A stretch of DNA of 64,000 nucleotides from Salinispora oceanensis (GTDB taxonomy: Bacteria; Actinomycetota; Actinomycetes; Mycobacteriales; Micromonosporaceae), in assembly GCF_000383575.1 (NCBI RefSeq), contig NZ_KB911579.1:747707-811706 (forward strand). The letters are read 5' to 3'. The notes below the pieces were generated by a model. The model saw only the letters and a program-made list of their open reading frames with translations, had not been told where the DNA came from and searched no databases. This document shows, in pieces, positions 22,481 through 32,052 of the stretch (positions are counted from its first letter, which is position 1; every line of letters begins with the position of its first letter). Both the position numbers and the translations under genes were made by a program.

Positions 22481-23104
22481 TCAGTCGAAGATGGGGCCGA
22501 CCTCGCGGGAGCGCTTGAGTTCGAAGAACCCCGGCGTTCCGGCGACCAGCAGAACACCGTCCCACAGCCGGCCGGCGGCCTCGCCCCGAGGAGCCGGGGT
22601 GACGACCGGGCCGAAGAAGGCGACCGGGTTCCCGTCCGGGCCCGGGGCGTGGATGACGGGGGTACCGACGTCGGTGCCGACCGGCCGCATACCCGCCTCG
22701 TGGCTGGCGCGTAGCGCTCCGTCGAACTCGGTGCTGTCGGCGGCCCCGGCCAACTCCGGATCCAGTCCGGCGTCGGTCAGGGCAGCGGTGAACAGTTCCC
22801 CGGTGAGCTGTTCGGACTGCAGATGGATCCGGTTACCGAGCGCGGTGTACAGGTCCCGCAGCGCCCCGGTGCCGTACCGCTGCTCGGCGGCGACACAAAC
22901 CCGAACCGGGCCCCATCCGGACTTCATCAACCCCTGGTACTCCGCGGGCAGGTCCCGACCCTCGTTGAGCACGGACAGGCTCATCACGTGGAAACGGATC
23001 TCCACGTCCCGGACCCGCTCGACCTCCAACAGCCAACGAGAGGTGATCCACGCCCACGGGCAGATCGGGTCGAACCACATGTCGACGGCGACACGCTCAC
23101 TCAC
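22481..23104 (-). CDS. DsbA-fold mycothiol-dependent reductase (Rv2466c family)
   Basis: A 207-residue thioredoxin-fold protein with a long helical insertion. The active site is CPWAW (C19, residues 19-23), a one-cysteine motif characteristic of the Rv2466c family. Those enzymes reduce substrates, including nitro-aromatics, using mycothiol. CPWAWITSRW aligns directly. GTPVIHAP near residue 145 supplies the cis-Pro loop. The gene is divergent from pepN, as in mycobacteria. Its presence supports a mycothiol-based redox system. Confidence 0.9.
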   Translation of the reverse strand: MSERVAVDMWFDPICPWAWITSRWLLEVERVRDVEIRFHVMSLSVLNEGRDLPAEYQGLMKSGWGPVRVCVAAEQRYGTGALRDLYTALGNRIHLQSEQLTGELFTAALTDAGLDPELAGAADSTEFDGALRASHEAGMRPVGTDVGTPVIHAPGPDGNPVAFFGPVVTPAPRGEAAGRLWDGVLLVAGTPGFFELKRSREVGPIFD

Positions 23105-23312
23105 GGTGAAGTCCCTTCACGACAGCTGCGCCGATTCTCGGCGCCGGTACCGATCCTCGCCGGAAGTTCCCAGGTACAACACGGAATGAGACCGTGACCT
23201 GGCCCACCCGCCGACCCGGGTGCGTGTAAGACTCGACTCGCGCGACCGCTACGAGCGGTTGCCCGACGACGCCGCGGTCGGCGTGCGGCGAGACGAGAGA
23301 TGGAGACGAACA

Positions 23313-25868
23313 GTGCCGGGAGTGCGCAACCTGACGCAGGCGGAGGCCACCGAGCGAAGCCGGCTACTCGACGTGACCGGGTACGACATCAACCTGGACT
23401 TGTCGAGCGCCGTGCAGGCCGAGGGCCACACGTTCCGGTCCCGGACCGAGGTCCGGTTCCGATGCAGTGAGCCGGGTGCGAGTACCTTCATCGAGGTCGC
23501 CGCGGATTCGGTACGGTCGGCCACCCTGAACGGCAGCCCGCTGGAGCTGGGTGGCTGGTCGGCGGAGACAGGGCTCACCCTGCCCGACCTGGCCGCCGAG
23601 AACACCCTCGTGGTGGATGCGGACTTCGCGTACTCCAACAGCGGTCAGGGGCTACACCGCACGGTGGATCCGGTTGACGGCGAGACCTACCTCTACAGCC
23701 AGTTCGAGACGGCGGACGCGCAACGGGTCTACGCGGCCTTCGACCAACCCGACCTGAAGAGTGTCTACACCTGGCACGCCACCGTGCCGGAGCACTGGAA
23801 GGTCGTCTCCAACATGCCGGTGGAGCGGGAGGAGCCGGCCGGCGAGGGCGGCAAGACGGTCCACTTCGTGGAGTCGGTGCGGATGAGCACCTACATCACC
23901 GCGCTCTGCGCCGGGCCCTACCACGAGGTGCGGGACAGCCACGACGGCATCGACCTGGGCGTCTTCGTCCGCGCATCAATGGCGCAGTACCTGGACGCCG
24001 ACGACCTCTTCCTGATCACGAAGCAGGGCTTCGACTTCTTCCACGCCCAGTTCGACATTCGATACCCGCTGCCCAAGTACGACCAGCTCTGGGTGCCGGA
24101 CTTCAACGCGGGCGCGATGGAGAACTTCGGCTGTGTCACGCACGCCGAGTCGCTGTTCATCTTCCGGTCGCAGGTCACCGACTTCGAGTACGAGCAGCGC
24201 GCCAACACGATCCTGCACGAGCTGGCGCACATGTGGTTCGGTGATCTGGTCACCATGCGCTGGTGGAACGACCTCTGGCTGAACGAGTCGTTCGCCGAGT
24301 GGGCCAGCCACTGGTGCAACACCCACGCGACCCGCTTCGCCGAGGCGTGGACCACCTTCCTCTCCGTCCGGAAGAACTGGGGTTACCGACAGGACCAGCT
24401 CTCCTCCACCCACCCGGTCTACTGCGAGATGCCGGACCTGGAGGCGGTCGAGGTCAACTTCGACGGGATCACGTACGCCAAGGGTGCGAGCGTGCTCAAG
24501 CAGCTCGTCGCGTACGTAGGCGAGGAGCCGTTCCTGGCCGGGCTCCGGTCGTACTTCCGCAAGCATGCCTGGGGTAACGCCACCTTCGACGACCTGCTCT
24601 CCGAGCTGGAGGCGGCCTCCGGGCGCGAGCTGCGCAAGTTCGCCGCACAGTGGCTGGAGACCGCCCAGGTGAACACGCTGCGCCCAGAGCTGACGATCGG
24701 CGCCGACGGCAACTACCAGCGGGTCGTGGTCCGTCAGGAGGCGCCGGCCGACCACCCGACCCTGCGCACCCACCGGATCGGCGTCGGCCTCTACGACCGC
24801 ACCGATGGCCGGCTGGTCCGCCGCTCGCGGTTGGAGGTTGACGTCGTCGGCGAGACGACCGAGCTGACCGAGCTGGCCGGGGTTCCCGCCGCGGACGTGC
24901 TACTGCTCAACGACGACGACCTGACCTACACCAAGCTGCGGCTCGACGAGCGGTCGATGGCCACCGTGGTGCAGCACATCACCGGCTTCGAGTCGTCGCT
25001 GGCGCGGGCGCTGTGCTGGACTGCCGCGTGGGACATGATCCGCGACGCCGAGCTGGCCGCGCGGGACTACGTGGCGCTGGTGCTCGCCGGCCTCCCCGCC
25101 GAGACCGACATCAATCTGGTCACCGCCACCCTGCGGCAGGCCACCACCGCGCTCACCTTCTACGCCGACCCGACGTGGGCACCGAGCGGCTGGGCCGACC
25201 TGGCCCGGACGGCGAAGACCGCCCTCGCCGCCGCCGAGCCGGGCAGCGGCTTCCAGCTCGCCTGGGCTCGGGCGTACGCCTCCGCCGGTCGGTCGGCTGA
25301 GGACCTGGCGACGTTGCGGGGCTGGCTGGAGGGGAACGGGGTCCCGTCCGGCCTGCGCATGGACACCGAGCTGCGGTGGGTGGTGCTCACCGCGCTGGTG
25401 ACCAACGGCGCGGCGGGTCCCGACGACATCGAGGCGGAGCTGGCCACCGACCGCACCGCCAGCGGCGAGCGGGAAGCCGCGCACGCGCACGCGCTCGTGC
25501 CGACGCCGGAGAACAAGGCAGCCGTCTGGGCCAGGTTGACCGGTCCGGAGCCGCTGCCGAACTGGCGGCACCGCGCACTGTTGCGGGGCTTCGCCCACCC
25601 GACGCAGGTCGAGCTGGTCCGCCCCTACCGGGAGCGGTACTTCGCCACCATCGCGCAGGTCTGGGCCAGCCGGGACAGTGAGCCGGCGCAGGAGTTCGTC
25701 CTGCTGGCTTACCCGGCGTACCTGGTTGAGGAGGAGACCGTGACGGCGACCGACGAGTGGCTGGCCGGCGCGGGCCAACCGGCACCACTACGGCGGCTGG
25801 TCGCCGAGGGCCGCGACGGCGTCGTCCGGGCCCTCAAGGCCCGGGAGCGGGACGCCCGAAGCGGCTGA
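23313..25868 (+). CDS. pepN: aminopeptidase N (M1 metallopeptidase)
   Basis: An 851-residue cytosolic zinc aminopeptidase that removes N-terminal residues from peptides. GAMENFG (267-273) binds the substrate amino terminus. HELAHMW (H302, E303, H306) and E325 in LNESFAEW complete the HEXXH-18-E zinc site. The C-terminal ERAP1-like helical domain extends to the end. The start is GTG at 23313 with GGAG 8 nt upstream; the frame is open 31 codons earlier without conserved sequence. It ends 8 nt before a strong hairpin shared with the convergent DUF5130 gene. Confidence 0.96.
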   Translation: MPGVRNLTQAEATERSRLLDVTGYDINLDLSSAVQAEGHTFRSRTEVRFRCSEPGASTFIEVAADSVRSATLNGSPLELGGWSAETGLTLPDLAAENTLVVDADFAYSNSGQGLHRTVDPVDGETYLYSQFETADAQRVYAAFDQPDLKSVYTWHATVPEHWKVVSNMPVEREEPAGEGGKTVHFVESVRMSTYITALCAGPYHEVRDSHDGIDLGVFVRASMAQYLDADDLFLITKQGFDFFHAQFDIRYPLPKYDQLWVPDFNAGAMENFGCVTHAESLFIFRSQVTDFEYEQRANTILHELAHMWFGDLVTMRWWNDLWLNESFAEWASHWCNTHATRFAEAWTTFLSVRKNWGYRQDQLSSTHPVYCEMPDLEAVEVNFDGITYAKGASVLKQLVAYVGEEPFLAGLRSYFRKHAWGNATFDDLLSELEAASGRELRKFAAQWLETAQVNTLRPELTIGADGNYQRVVVRQEAPADHPTLRTHRIGVGLYDRTDGRLVRRSRLEVDVVGETTELTELAGVPAADVLLLNDDDLTYTKLRLDERSMATVVQHITGFESSLARALCWTAAWDMIRDAELAARDYVALVLAGLPAETDINLVTATLRQATTALTFYADPTWAPSGWADLARTAKTALAAAEPGSGFQLAWARAYASAGRSAEDLATLRGWLEGNGVPSGLRMDTELRWVVLTALVTNGAAGPDDIEAELATDRTASGEREAAHAHALVPTPENKAAVWARLTGPEPLPNWRHRALLRGFAHPTQVELVRPYRERYFATIAQVWASRDSEPAQEFVLLAYPAYLVEEETVTATDEWLAGAGQPAPLRRLVAEGRDGVVRALKARERDARSG

Positions 25869-25875
25869 CATGCGA

Positions 25876-25923
25876 CGGCCCGGGGCCGGTGCGAAGCGAA
25901 CGCTTCGCACCGGCCCCGGGCCG
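25876..25923. terminator. bidirectional terminator hairpin between pepN and DUF5130 gene
   Basis: A perfect 23-bp inverted repeat (25876-25898 with 25901-25923) has only AA at the tip. It sits 7 nt after the pepN stop and 15 nt before the stop of the convergent DUF5130 gene. It is the longest perfect hairpin seen in the window. Confidence 0.85.
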
Positions 25924-25938
25924 AGTGCTTGCCGGGTG

Positions 25939-26370
25939 TCAGCAGCCCTTACCGGCGTGGCTGGCCAGCTGGTCGAGGCCGGTGACGATGCCACCGGTGA
26001 GGTCGCCGCCACCGAAGGCCGCCACCATCGACAGCGCGGCGAGCCGCGCGTACGTGTCCGGGATGCGCCGGCGGGCGTGCTGGCCGGTGACGATCTCCAG
26101 CTGCCGCTGGTTCGGCGAGATCGCGATCAGGACCGACCGGTCGGGGTCGGCGAGCTGGCGGTGCCGCCGCTCGGCGTCCTCCCGGACCGGCTCGTCGAGA
26201 CCACCGACGAAAATCGAGAAGGTCAGCCCGGTGCTCTCGTCGGCCAGGCGCATGGCCTCGTCAACGCGGAGCAGCTGGCGGGTCGAGAACGGGCCGTCCA
26301 GCTCCGGCGGGGCCGCCGTCTCGGACGACGACTGCAGCTCACCAACGGTCACTTGCGCCTCCGGTTCCAC
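25939..26370 (-). CDS. DUF5130 / TPM-domain-like protein
   Basis: A 143-residue protein, probably cytosolic or peripheral. It has a TPM-like fold: the pattern GPFSTRQLLRVDEAMRLA, GLTFSIFVGGL, VLIAISPNQRQLEIVTGQHAR and a C-terminal GGDLTGGIVTGLDQL resembles DUF5130 of actinobacteria. Function unknown. The start is GTG at 26370, overlapping the end of the upstream small membrane protein gene by 32 nt, so the two are probably co-translated. The pepN-DUF5130 convergence matches mycobacterial gene order. Confidence 0.75.
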   Translation of the reverse strand: MEPEAQVTVGELQSSSETAAPPELDGPFSTRQLLRVDEAMRLADESTGLTFSIFVGGLDEPVREDAERRHRQLADPDRSVLIAISPNQRQLEIVTGQHARRRIPDTYARLAALSMVAAFGGGDLTGGIVTGLDQLASHAGKGC

Positions 26371-26650
26371 CGGCCGGCACCTGCTGGCCGGCCTGCTCCT
26401 GCTTACGGCCCGTCAGCGCGGGCGCCTGGGCGCCGGCGGTCAGTGCGGTGCCCGCCGCGTCGGCCAGCTCCTCCGGACTACTCAAGAACCAGACCGGAGT
26501 GAAGTCGAAGGGCCGGCCGGGCCGGTAGCGCTTACCACCGCCACCAACGCCGCGGCTGCTGGCGGCGTATGCCACACCAGCGATTACCAGCGCTGCTACC
26601 GCCGGGATTCCGACGAAGACCAGCAACGTATCGGTTACAGACAATCCCAA
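26339..26650 (-). CDS. small single-pass membrane protein
   Basis: A 103-residue protein. An N-terminal transmembrane helix (residues about 7-30, LLVFVGIPAVAALVIAGVAYAA) is followed by the conserved-looking motif KRYRPGRPFDFTPVWFL, then a low-complexity tail. It overlaps the start of the DUF5130 gene by 32 nt in another frame and reads in the same direction. Function unknown; the motif recurs in actinobacterial proteins of this position, from memory. Confidence 0.7.
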   Translation of the reverse strand: MGLSVTDTLLVFVGIPAVAALVIAGVAYAASSRGVGGGGKRYRPGRPFDFTPVWFLSSPEELADAAGTALTAGAQAPALTGRKQEQAGQQVPAGGTGGASDRW

Positions 26651-26696
26651 CGCCCCCAGGCGAAAGAGAGACCAGGAATCCGGGTCGGGTGGACGG

Positions 26697-28163
26697 TCAG
26701 GTGGACGATTCCCCGACTCCGCTTGTGGTATTCACGTTAGCGGAGTCAACCGCCCGCCAGATTGCGGGGTGGTGATCCCATCCCCCACTGAGCTGCTCCA
26801 GCTGGGCAGCGGCGGCGAGCAGCCGCGCGTCGTCGCCCTGCCGGCCGCTGAGGAGGACCCCGACCGGCAGCCCGTCGGCGGTGGCACCCACCGGGAGCGA
26901 CACCGAGGGGTCACCCGTGACGTTAAAGATGGCGCAATACGGTGAAAAACGTCGTTGACGGTCGAAGTCGTCCGCCGGGTCACGAACATCGGTAAACCAG
27001 CCCACCGGCGCCTGCGGCGCGGCGAGCGTGGGACAGAGCAGCAGATCGCAGCCGGCGGTCCGGCGTAACCCGAGCCGGACCTGCGCCTGGAGCTCGCCGA
27101 GCGCGGCGGTGAGGCTGGCGGCGGAGATCGCCGCCCCGCGGTCCCGCAGCAGCCGGGTCAACGGCAGCAGCTGACGCTCTCGCTCGGGCGGCACCGGGGC
27201 GAGCGAGAGCACGTACCAGACGGTCTCGAACAGCGGCCAGGCCGTCGGCGTCAACGGCGGCGGCACCTCGACCACCTCATGCCCAGCGGCGGTGAACAGT
27301 GCGGCGGCCTGGTCCACGGCGGCGACACAGTCCGGGTGGACCGGCTCATCGGCGAGCATCGGGGTGGTGAAGCGGCCGATCCGCAGTCGGCCCGGCGTCG
27401 CGGTCCGGGCCGCCGCGAGCCAGCCCCCAGCCGGCGGTGGCGGCGCCAGGTAGGGCTCACCGGGAACCGGCTGAGCCAACACGTCGAGCAACGCGGCCAC
27501 GTCGGCCACGGTCCGCCCGATCGGGCCGCTGGTCGGCAGGCCGTACGCGCCGAAGCCGACCGGACCGCCGGAGACCACCCCGCGGCTGGGTTTGTAGCCG
27601 ACCAACCCGCACATCGAGGCGGGGATACGCAGCGAGCCGCCGCCGTCGGAGCCCTGAGCCACCGGAAGGAGACCGGCCGCCACTGCGGCCGCCGCACCAC
27701 CGCTGGAGCCACCGGCGGTGTAGGACAGATCCCACGGGTTACGGGCCGGCGGAGCGACCCGCCCCTCGGAGTAGAGCGAGCAGCCCAACTCGGAGGTGGT
27801 GGTCTTGCCGAGGCTGACCAGGCCGGCGGCCCGGATGAATCGGACCACGTCCGCGTCGACCGGCGGTACGAAGTCGGCGAAGGCAGCGGAGCCGAAGGTC
27901 GTGCGCACACCGGCGGTGAGGGTCAGATCCTTGATCGCCGTCGGCACGCCGTGCAACGGCCCCCGCGCGGGGAGCGGCACGGCGTCAGCCGCGTCGGCGG
28001 CGGCGAGAGCCGCCTCCGGGGTCACGGTGACGAACGCGCCGACGGTGTCACCGAGCGCCGCCACCCGGGTCAGATGGTGTTCGACCAGTTCCCGGCTGGT
28101 CCGCTCGCCGCTAGCGATCGCGGCGGCCTGCTCCAGTGCGGTCAGATCGTGCGCCTCGGTCAT
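26697..28163 (-). CDS. amidase-signature enzyme; candidate N-formylkynurenine formamidase
   Basis: A 488-residue amidase-signature hydrolase. The Ser-cisSer-Lys triad is visible as K78 (PTAIKDL), S153 (GGSSGG) and S177 (GSDGGGSLR). It is the last gene of the kynurenine operon, overlapping the decarboxylase stop by 4 nt (ATGA). The family hydrolyses diverse amides. The operon encodes every other step from tryptophan to central metabolites but no classical arylformamidase (KynB), so hydrolysis of N-formylkynurenine is a reasonable guess. Alternatives are general amide scavenging or processing of a pathway shunt product. ATG 28163 is used; the frame extends 11 codons upstream. Confidence 0.88.
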   Translation of the reverse strand: MTEAHDLTALEQAAAIASGERTSRELVEHHLTRVAALGDTVGAFVTVTPEAALAAADAADAVPLPARGPLHGVPTAIKDLTLTAGVRTTFGSAAFADFVPPVDADVVRFIRAAGLVSLGKTTTSELGCSLYSEGRVAPPARNPWDLSYTAGGSSGGAAAAVAAGLLPVAQGSDGGGSLRIPASMCGLVGYKPSRGVVSGGPVGFGAYGLPTSGPIGRTVADVAALLDVLAQPVPGEPYLAPPPPAGGWLAAARTATPGRLRIGRFTTPMLADEPVHPDCVAAVDQAAALFTAAGHEVVEVPPPLTPTAWPLFETVWYVLSLAPVPPERERQLLPLTRLLRDRGAAISAASLTAALGELQAQVRLGLRRTAGCDLLLCPTLAAPQAPVGWFTDVRDPADDFDRQRRFSPYCAIFNVTGDPSVSLPVGATADGLPVGVLLSGRQGDDARLLAAAAQLEQLSGGWDHHPAIWRAVDSANVNTTSGVGESST

Positions 28164-29245
28164 ACCGTTATCCTGCCCGCTGCCCGATCGGGCCACTGCC
28201 CCGACAGGCCGTACGGGTCGGCTGTGGTGGGTTCGCCCTGCCCCCGGGGGGAGAGAAAGCGCAGTGCGTTACCGCCGAGCAGGCCGGCGCGTTGGTCCGG
28301 AGTGAGGAAATCGGAGCGGTGCACGACCGCGCCGACCGGCCGCTCCCCCAACGGATATGGATAGTCGCTGCCGAGCAGCACCTGGTCAACGCCGATCGTG
28401 TCGACCAACAGCCGCAGCGCCGGCGGTTCGAACACCACCGAGTCGACGAAGAACCGGTCCACGTACGAGCTGGGGGGCCGGGACGAGGCGCCGCGGACCA
28501 GATTCCCGCGACGGTGCCAGGCGTTGTCCGCGCGGCCCAACCAGAACGGGAAGCTGCCGCCCCCGTGCGCGAAGCAGATCCGCAATGTCTCCGGCACCCG
28601 GTCGAAGACCCCGCCGAGGATCATTGCCAGCACCGACAGGTGGGTCTCGGCCGGCATCCCGGTAAGCCACCGCGCCATCCACCGATCCAGCCGCGGCCCG
28701 CCGGGCATGTCCCACGGATGGACGAAGACCGGCGCGCCGACCTCGGCGCAGTGGGTGAGGAACTCGACGATGCCGCTGTCGTCCAGGTCAAGGTCGCCGA
28801 CGTGGTTGCCGATCTCCACCCCGGCGTGTCCGGCGGCGAGACAACGGTCCAGCTCGGCGCTGGCGACCTCCGGGTCCTGCAACGGCACCTGGCAGAACGG
28901 AACCAACCGGCCAGCGCCGGCGGCCGTGATCTCCAGCATTCGGTCGTTGAAGATCCGAGCCACCCTGACCGCCTGGGCGGCGGGGCGGTCGTAGCAGAAG
29001 AAGACGGGCGTGGGCGAGACCACCTGCACGTCGACACCGTCGGCGGCCATGTCCGCCAATCGGATCGCCGGGTCCCAACACTCCGCGCCGACCGGGCGGA
29101 ACTCCATCTCGCCGACCATGATCATCGCGGCGCGCTCGGAGTCGACCCGTAGCCAGGGCCAGCCAGAGCCGCCGCAGGCCGCGGCGAGATCCGGCCAACC
29201 CCGCGGTACGGCGTGCGAGTGCACGTCAATGACGGGGTTACCCAT
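28160..29245 (-). CDS. nbaD: 2-amino-3-carboxymuconate-6-semialdehyde decarboxylase (ACMSD)
   Basis: A 361-residue amidohydrolase-fold decarboxylase acting on the 3-hydroxyanthranilate ring-cleavage product to give 2-aminomuconate 6-semialdehyde. The zinc ligands begin with H9 and H11 in VIDVHSHAVPRG. FVHPWDMPGG, FAHGGGSFPFWLGR and LLGSDYPYPLG near the C-terminus are ACMSD hallmarks, including the catalytic His region and the metal-ligand Asp. It follows the dioxygenase gene with a TGATG overlap and precedes the amidase with an ATGA overlap. The start MGNPVID gives the normal family N-terminus. Confidence 0.93.
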   Translation of the reverse strand: MGNPVIDVHSHAVPRGWPDLAAACGGSGWPWLRVDSERAAMIMVGEMEFRPVGAECWDPAIRLADMAADGVDVQVVSPTPVFFCYDRPAAQAVRVARIFNDRMLEITAAGAGRLVPFCQVPLQDPEVASAELDRCLAAGHAGVEIGNHVGDLDLDDSGIVEFLTHCAEVGAPVFVHPWDMPGGPRLDRWMARWLTGMPAETHLSVLAMILGGVFDRVPETLRICFAHGGGSFPFWLGRADNAWHRRGNLVRGASSRPPSSYVDRFFVDSVVFEPPALRLLVDTIGVDQVLLGSDYPYPLGERPVGAVVHRSDFLTPDQRAGLLGGNALRFLSPRGQGEPTTADPYGLSGQWPDRAAGRITV

Positions 29246-29769
29246 CAGCCCTTGCCCGGATGCAGCGTGCCGCACTGGTCACAGGTCCGCGCCGCCTCGT
29301 CGGCGTAGAAGGTGGCGAAGACCGGAGGCAGGTCGGCGGCGATATCCCGGACCTGCAACTCCACCTCGTGCACCTTGTTGGTGCACTCGGGGCAGTACCA
29401 CTGGAACCGTTCCAGGGTGCCCTCCGCACGGACCCGCTCGATCACCAAACCGATCGAGCCGGCCTCCGGCCGCTGCGGTGAGTGCGGAACTCCGCGCGGC
29501 AGCATCCACATCTGCCCCTCGCGGATGTGTACCGTCTGCGGCCCGTCCGGGAGCATCAGGTTGACGTGCATGCCCCCCTTGACCTGGTAAAAGAACTCTT
29601 CGTACGGCTCAACGTGATAATCGGTGCGCTGGTTCGGCCCGCCGACGACCATGACGATGAAGTCGGAACTGCCGGGGAGCAGCTCCTTGTTGCCCACCGG
29701 CGGCTTCAGCAGGTGCTGGTTGTCCACGATCCAACCGGGAAAGCTGAACGGCTCAGCGATCTCGCTCAT
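29245..29769 (-). CDS. nbaC: 3-hydroxyanthranilate 3,4-dioxygenase
   Basis: A 174-residue cupin dioxygenase that opens the ring of 3-hydroxyanthranilate. Iron ligands by alignment are H52, E58 ([14 protein letters not shown]) and H96 (RGVPHSP). The C-terminal rubredoxin-like second metal site of bacterial enzymes is present: C126/C129 (CPEC) and C163/C166 (CDQC). Length and spacing match the Cupriavidus type. The start is ATG 29769, overlapping the RidA stop (ATGA). The frame continues upstream inside the RidA gene but is not conserved. Confidence 0.95.
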   Translation of the reverse strand: MSEIAEPFSFPGWIVDNQHLLKPPVGNKELLPGSSDFIVMVVGGPNQRTDYHVEPYEEFFYQVKGGMHVNLMLPDGPQTVHIREGQMWMLPRGVPHSPQRPEAGSIGLVIERVRAEGTLERFQWYCPECTNKVHEVELQVRDIAADLPPVFATFYADEAARTCDQCGTLHPGKG

Positions 29770-30230
29770 AACGGGCCTCCTTCGGGGCGCAGGGCGACGG
29801 CCTGCATTTCGATCAACAGGTGTGGGTGCGGTAGCTGGTGGACCGCCACGGTGGTCCGAGTCGGTCCGCTCGCGTCGAAGAACTCTGCCCACACCTCGTT
29901 GTAGCCACCGAAGTCGTTCATGTTGACCAGGTAGCTGGTCACCTGCACCAGGTCGGCCAGCCCGGCACCGACCGGTTGGAGCAGATCCCGGATGTTCGCG
30001 ATCACCGCCCGGGTCTGAGCCCGGATATCGAGGTCGGTGGTGCCGAACCCGTCAACGGCGACACCCGCGAAGGTGTTGTCCGGACGGCGGGAAGAGGTGC
30101 CGGAGACGAAGATGAAGCCACCGGCGACCTTGACGTGCGGGAACGCCCCACGCGGCACGGCCTTCCCCGCCACCACCCGGGCGGCTGCCCGCGCGCCGAG
30201 CTGCGGCGCCGGTGGCGCCCCGCCGGTCAC
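29766..30230 (-). CDS. nbaF: RidA-family 2-aminomuconate deaminase
   Basis: A 154-residue RidA/YjgF-fold enzyme. The core begins at [19 protein letters not shown], has [32 protein letters not shown], and ends [22 protein letters not shown]. In this operon it most likely deaminates 2-aminomuconate to 4-oxalocrotonate, as AmnD-type RidA proteins do. The start is GTG 30230, forming a GTGA overlap with the upstream decarboxylase gene. About 30 residues precede the fold, longer than generic RidA but usual for the deaminase branch. Confidence 0.88.
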   Translation of the reverse strand: MTGGAPPAPQLGARAAARVVAGKAVPRGAFPHVKVAGGFIFVSGTSSRRPDNTFAGVAVDGFGTTDLDIRAQTRAVIANIRDLLQPVGAGLADLVQVTSYLVNMNDFGGYNEVWAEFFDASGPTRTTVAVHQLPHPHLLIEMQAVALRPEGGPL

Positions 30231-31000
30231 GCCGCCGCCCGCAGCGACGCGGTCCCGAGCTTCTCCACCACCGCGCGGACGTGCGCGCCGGGTCGCAGGG
30301 CGACGGCGGCCGTTGCGGCGCCGGCCAGAAAGACCCAGCCCGGGTGGAGCCGAACCCCACGCTGGCCGGCGAGGCGGACCCCCTCGTCGAAGGCGCGGCG
30401 TGGGTCGCCGAGGATCGCCGCGGTTGACCCCACCTGGGCGACCTGACCATCGATCTCCAGCAACACGCCAAGATTGTCCAGGCCATCCGGAACCGGGCAC
30501 CACGGCCCCACCACGAAAGCCCCCGCCGACGTGTTGTCGGCGATGACATCCGGCAGGGAGAAGGTGAAGTCCGCGTACCGGGAGTCGATCAGCTCGATGG
30601 CCGGGGCGACCGCGCGGACCGCGGTGGCGAACTCCGCGACCGGCTCGCCCGGCTCGGGCTGCCGGTCCAGCAGGAAGGCGACCTCCGGCTCCACCCGCGG
30701 ATGGATGAAGTCTCCGACGGAGACGGTCCCGCCGTCGGCGACCCGCATCCGGTCGGTGAGCCGGCCCCAGATCACCTCGTCCACCCCGACCTGGGCCATC
30801 TTCGCCTTACTGGTCAGCCCCATCTTCAGGCCCACCAGCTGCTCACCCCGGTCCAGCCGGCGCCGCACCAACTCGGCCTGCACCGCGTACGCGGCGTCAA
30901 CGTCGAGCCCGGTCTCGGCGGCGAGCTGGCCGATCGCCGTACCCCGGTCAGCCGCCGCGACCAGTTGGCCGGCGATCCCGGCGATATCTACTCCGATCAC
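30227..31000 (-). CDS. nbaG: 4-oxalocrotonate (2-oxo-3-hexenedioate) decarboxylase
   Basis: A 257-residue protein of the fumarylacetoacetase-like hydratase/decarboxylase family. The segment [29 protein letters not shown] is typical of the decarboxylase branch. The metal-binding [10 protein letters not shown] and ELIDSRY motifs are present. It converts 4-oxalocrotonate to 2-hydroxypenta-2,4-dienoate. It overlaps the aldolase (GTGA) and deaminase (GTGA) genes. It is the sister of the hydratase at 32972, and the two are usually physically associated enzymes. Confidence 0.88.
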   Translation of the reverse strand: MIGVDIAGIAGQLVAAADRGTAIGQLAAETGLDVDAAYAVQAELVRRRLDRGEQLVGLKMGLTSKAKMAQVGVDEVIWGRLTDRMRVADGGTVSVGDFIHPRVEPEVAFLLDRQPEPGEPVAEFATAVRAVAPAIELIDSRYADFTFSLPDVIADNTSAGAFVVGPWCPVPDGLDNLGVLLEIDGQVAQVGSTAAILGDPRRAFDEGVRLAGQRGVRLHPGWVFLAGAATAAVALRPGAHVRAVVEKLGTASLRAAA

Positions 31001-32052
31001 GTCTCCTCCTTGCCGGCCAGGTCCAGCGCCACATCCACGATCATGTCCTCCTGGCCACCGACCATCTGACGCCGGCCCAACTCGACCAGGATCGAGCGGA
31101 CATCCACGCCGTAGCGTTCGGAAGCCCGCTCGGCGTGCCGCAGGAAACTGGAGTAGACGCCGGCGTAGCCCAACGAGAGCGTCTCCCGGTCCACCCGCAC
31201 CGGTCGGTCCTGCAACGGCCGGACCACGTCCTCCGCCGCGTCCATCAACGCGAAGACATCACAGCCGTGCTCCCAGCCGTGCAACTCGGCGACCGCGACG
31301 AAGACCTCCAGCGGCGCGTTGCCCGCGCCCGCGCCCTGCCCGGCGAGGGAGGCGTCAACCCGGACGGTTCGGCCGGCCGGCGAGTCCAGCGGCCCATCGC
31401 CGAGGATCCGGCCGTGCTCCACCGCGACCACACTGTTCGCCACCCCGAGCGAGAGGTTGTGGTGGGCGTGGATGCCGATCTGTGTCTCCGGTTCGAGCAC
31501 CTGACGGTAGGCGTCAACCCGCTCGGCCACATCGGACATCAGCAGCCGACCGCCGGAGTCGGTGACGTAGACGCAGTGCGCCCCGTACGACTCCATGAGC
31601 TTGGCCTGCGCCGCGAGGGCGGCCGGGTCGTTCATGTGGGCCATCATCAGGAACCCGGAGACGTCCATCCCGTTCTCCCGGGCCCAGCCGATGTGCTGGG
31701 CGGAGATGTCGGCCTCGGTGCAGTGGGTGGCGATCCGAACACTGGTCACGCCGAGGGCCCGCGCCGCCCTCAGGTCGGCGATGGTGCCGATTCCGGGGAC
31801 CAGCAGCGTGGTCAGCCGCGCGGTGGTCAGCACCTCGGCCGCCGCCGCGATCCACTCCGCGTCACTCGCCGCACCGTGCCCGTAGTTGACACTCGACCCG
31901 GCCAGCCCATCGCCGTGCGCCACCTCGATCGCCGCGATTCCGGCGCTGTCGAGGGCGGCGGCGATCGTGCGCACCTGGTCAACGGTGTAGCGGTGGGCGA
32001 TGGCGTGCATCCCGTCCCGCAGCGTCACATCCTGGAGGTAGAGCTGAGTCAT
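30997..32052 (-). CDS. nbaI: 4-hydroxy-2-oxovalerate aldolase
   Basis: A 351-residue HMGL/DmpG-type class II aldolase that splits 4-hydroxy-2-oxovalerate into pyruvate and acetaldehyde. The metal and catalytic Asp/Arg are in [11 protein letters not shown] at the N-terminus. The metal-binding [13 protein letters not shown] motif lies near residue 195, and a conserved GAGNAPLEV follows. The C-terminal DmpG-specific domain ([17 protein letters not shown]) forms the channel to the dehydrogenase. The partner acetylating dehydrogenase is the upstream overlapping gene, as in all DmpFG pairs. Confidence 0.95.
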   Translation of the reverse strand: MTQLYLQDVTLRDGMHAIAHRYTVDQVRTIAAALDSAGIAAIEVAHGDGLAGSSVNYGHGAASDAEWIAAAAEVLTTARLTTLLVPGIGTIADLRAARALGVTSVRIATHCTEADISAQHIGWARENGMDVSGFLMMAHMNDPAALAAQAKLMESYGAHCVYVTDSGGRLLMSDVAERVDAYRQVLEPETQIGIHAHHNLSLGVANSVVAVEHGRILGDGPLDSPAGRTVRVDASLAGQGAGAGNAPLEVFVAVAELHGWEHGCDVFALMDAAEDVVRPLQDRPVRVDRETLSLGYAGVYSSFLRHAERASERYGVDVRSILVELGRRQMVGGQEDMIVDVALDLAGKEET

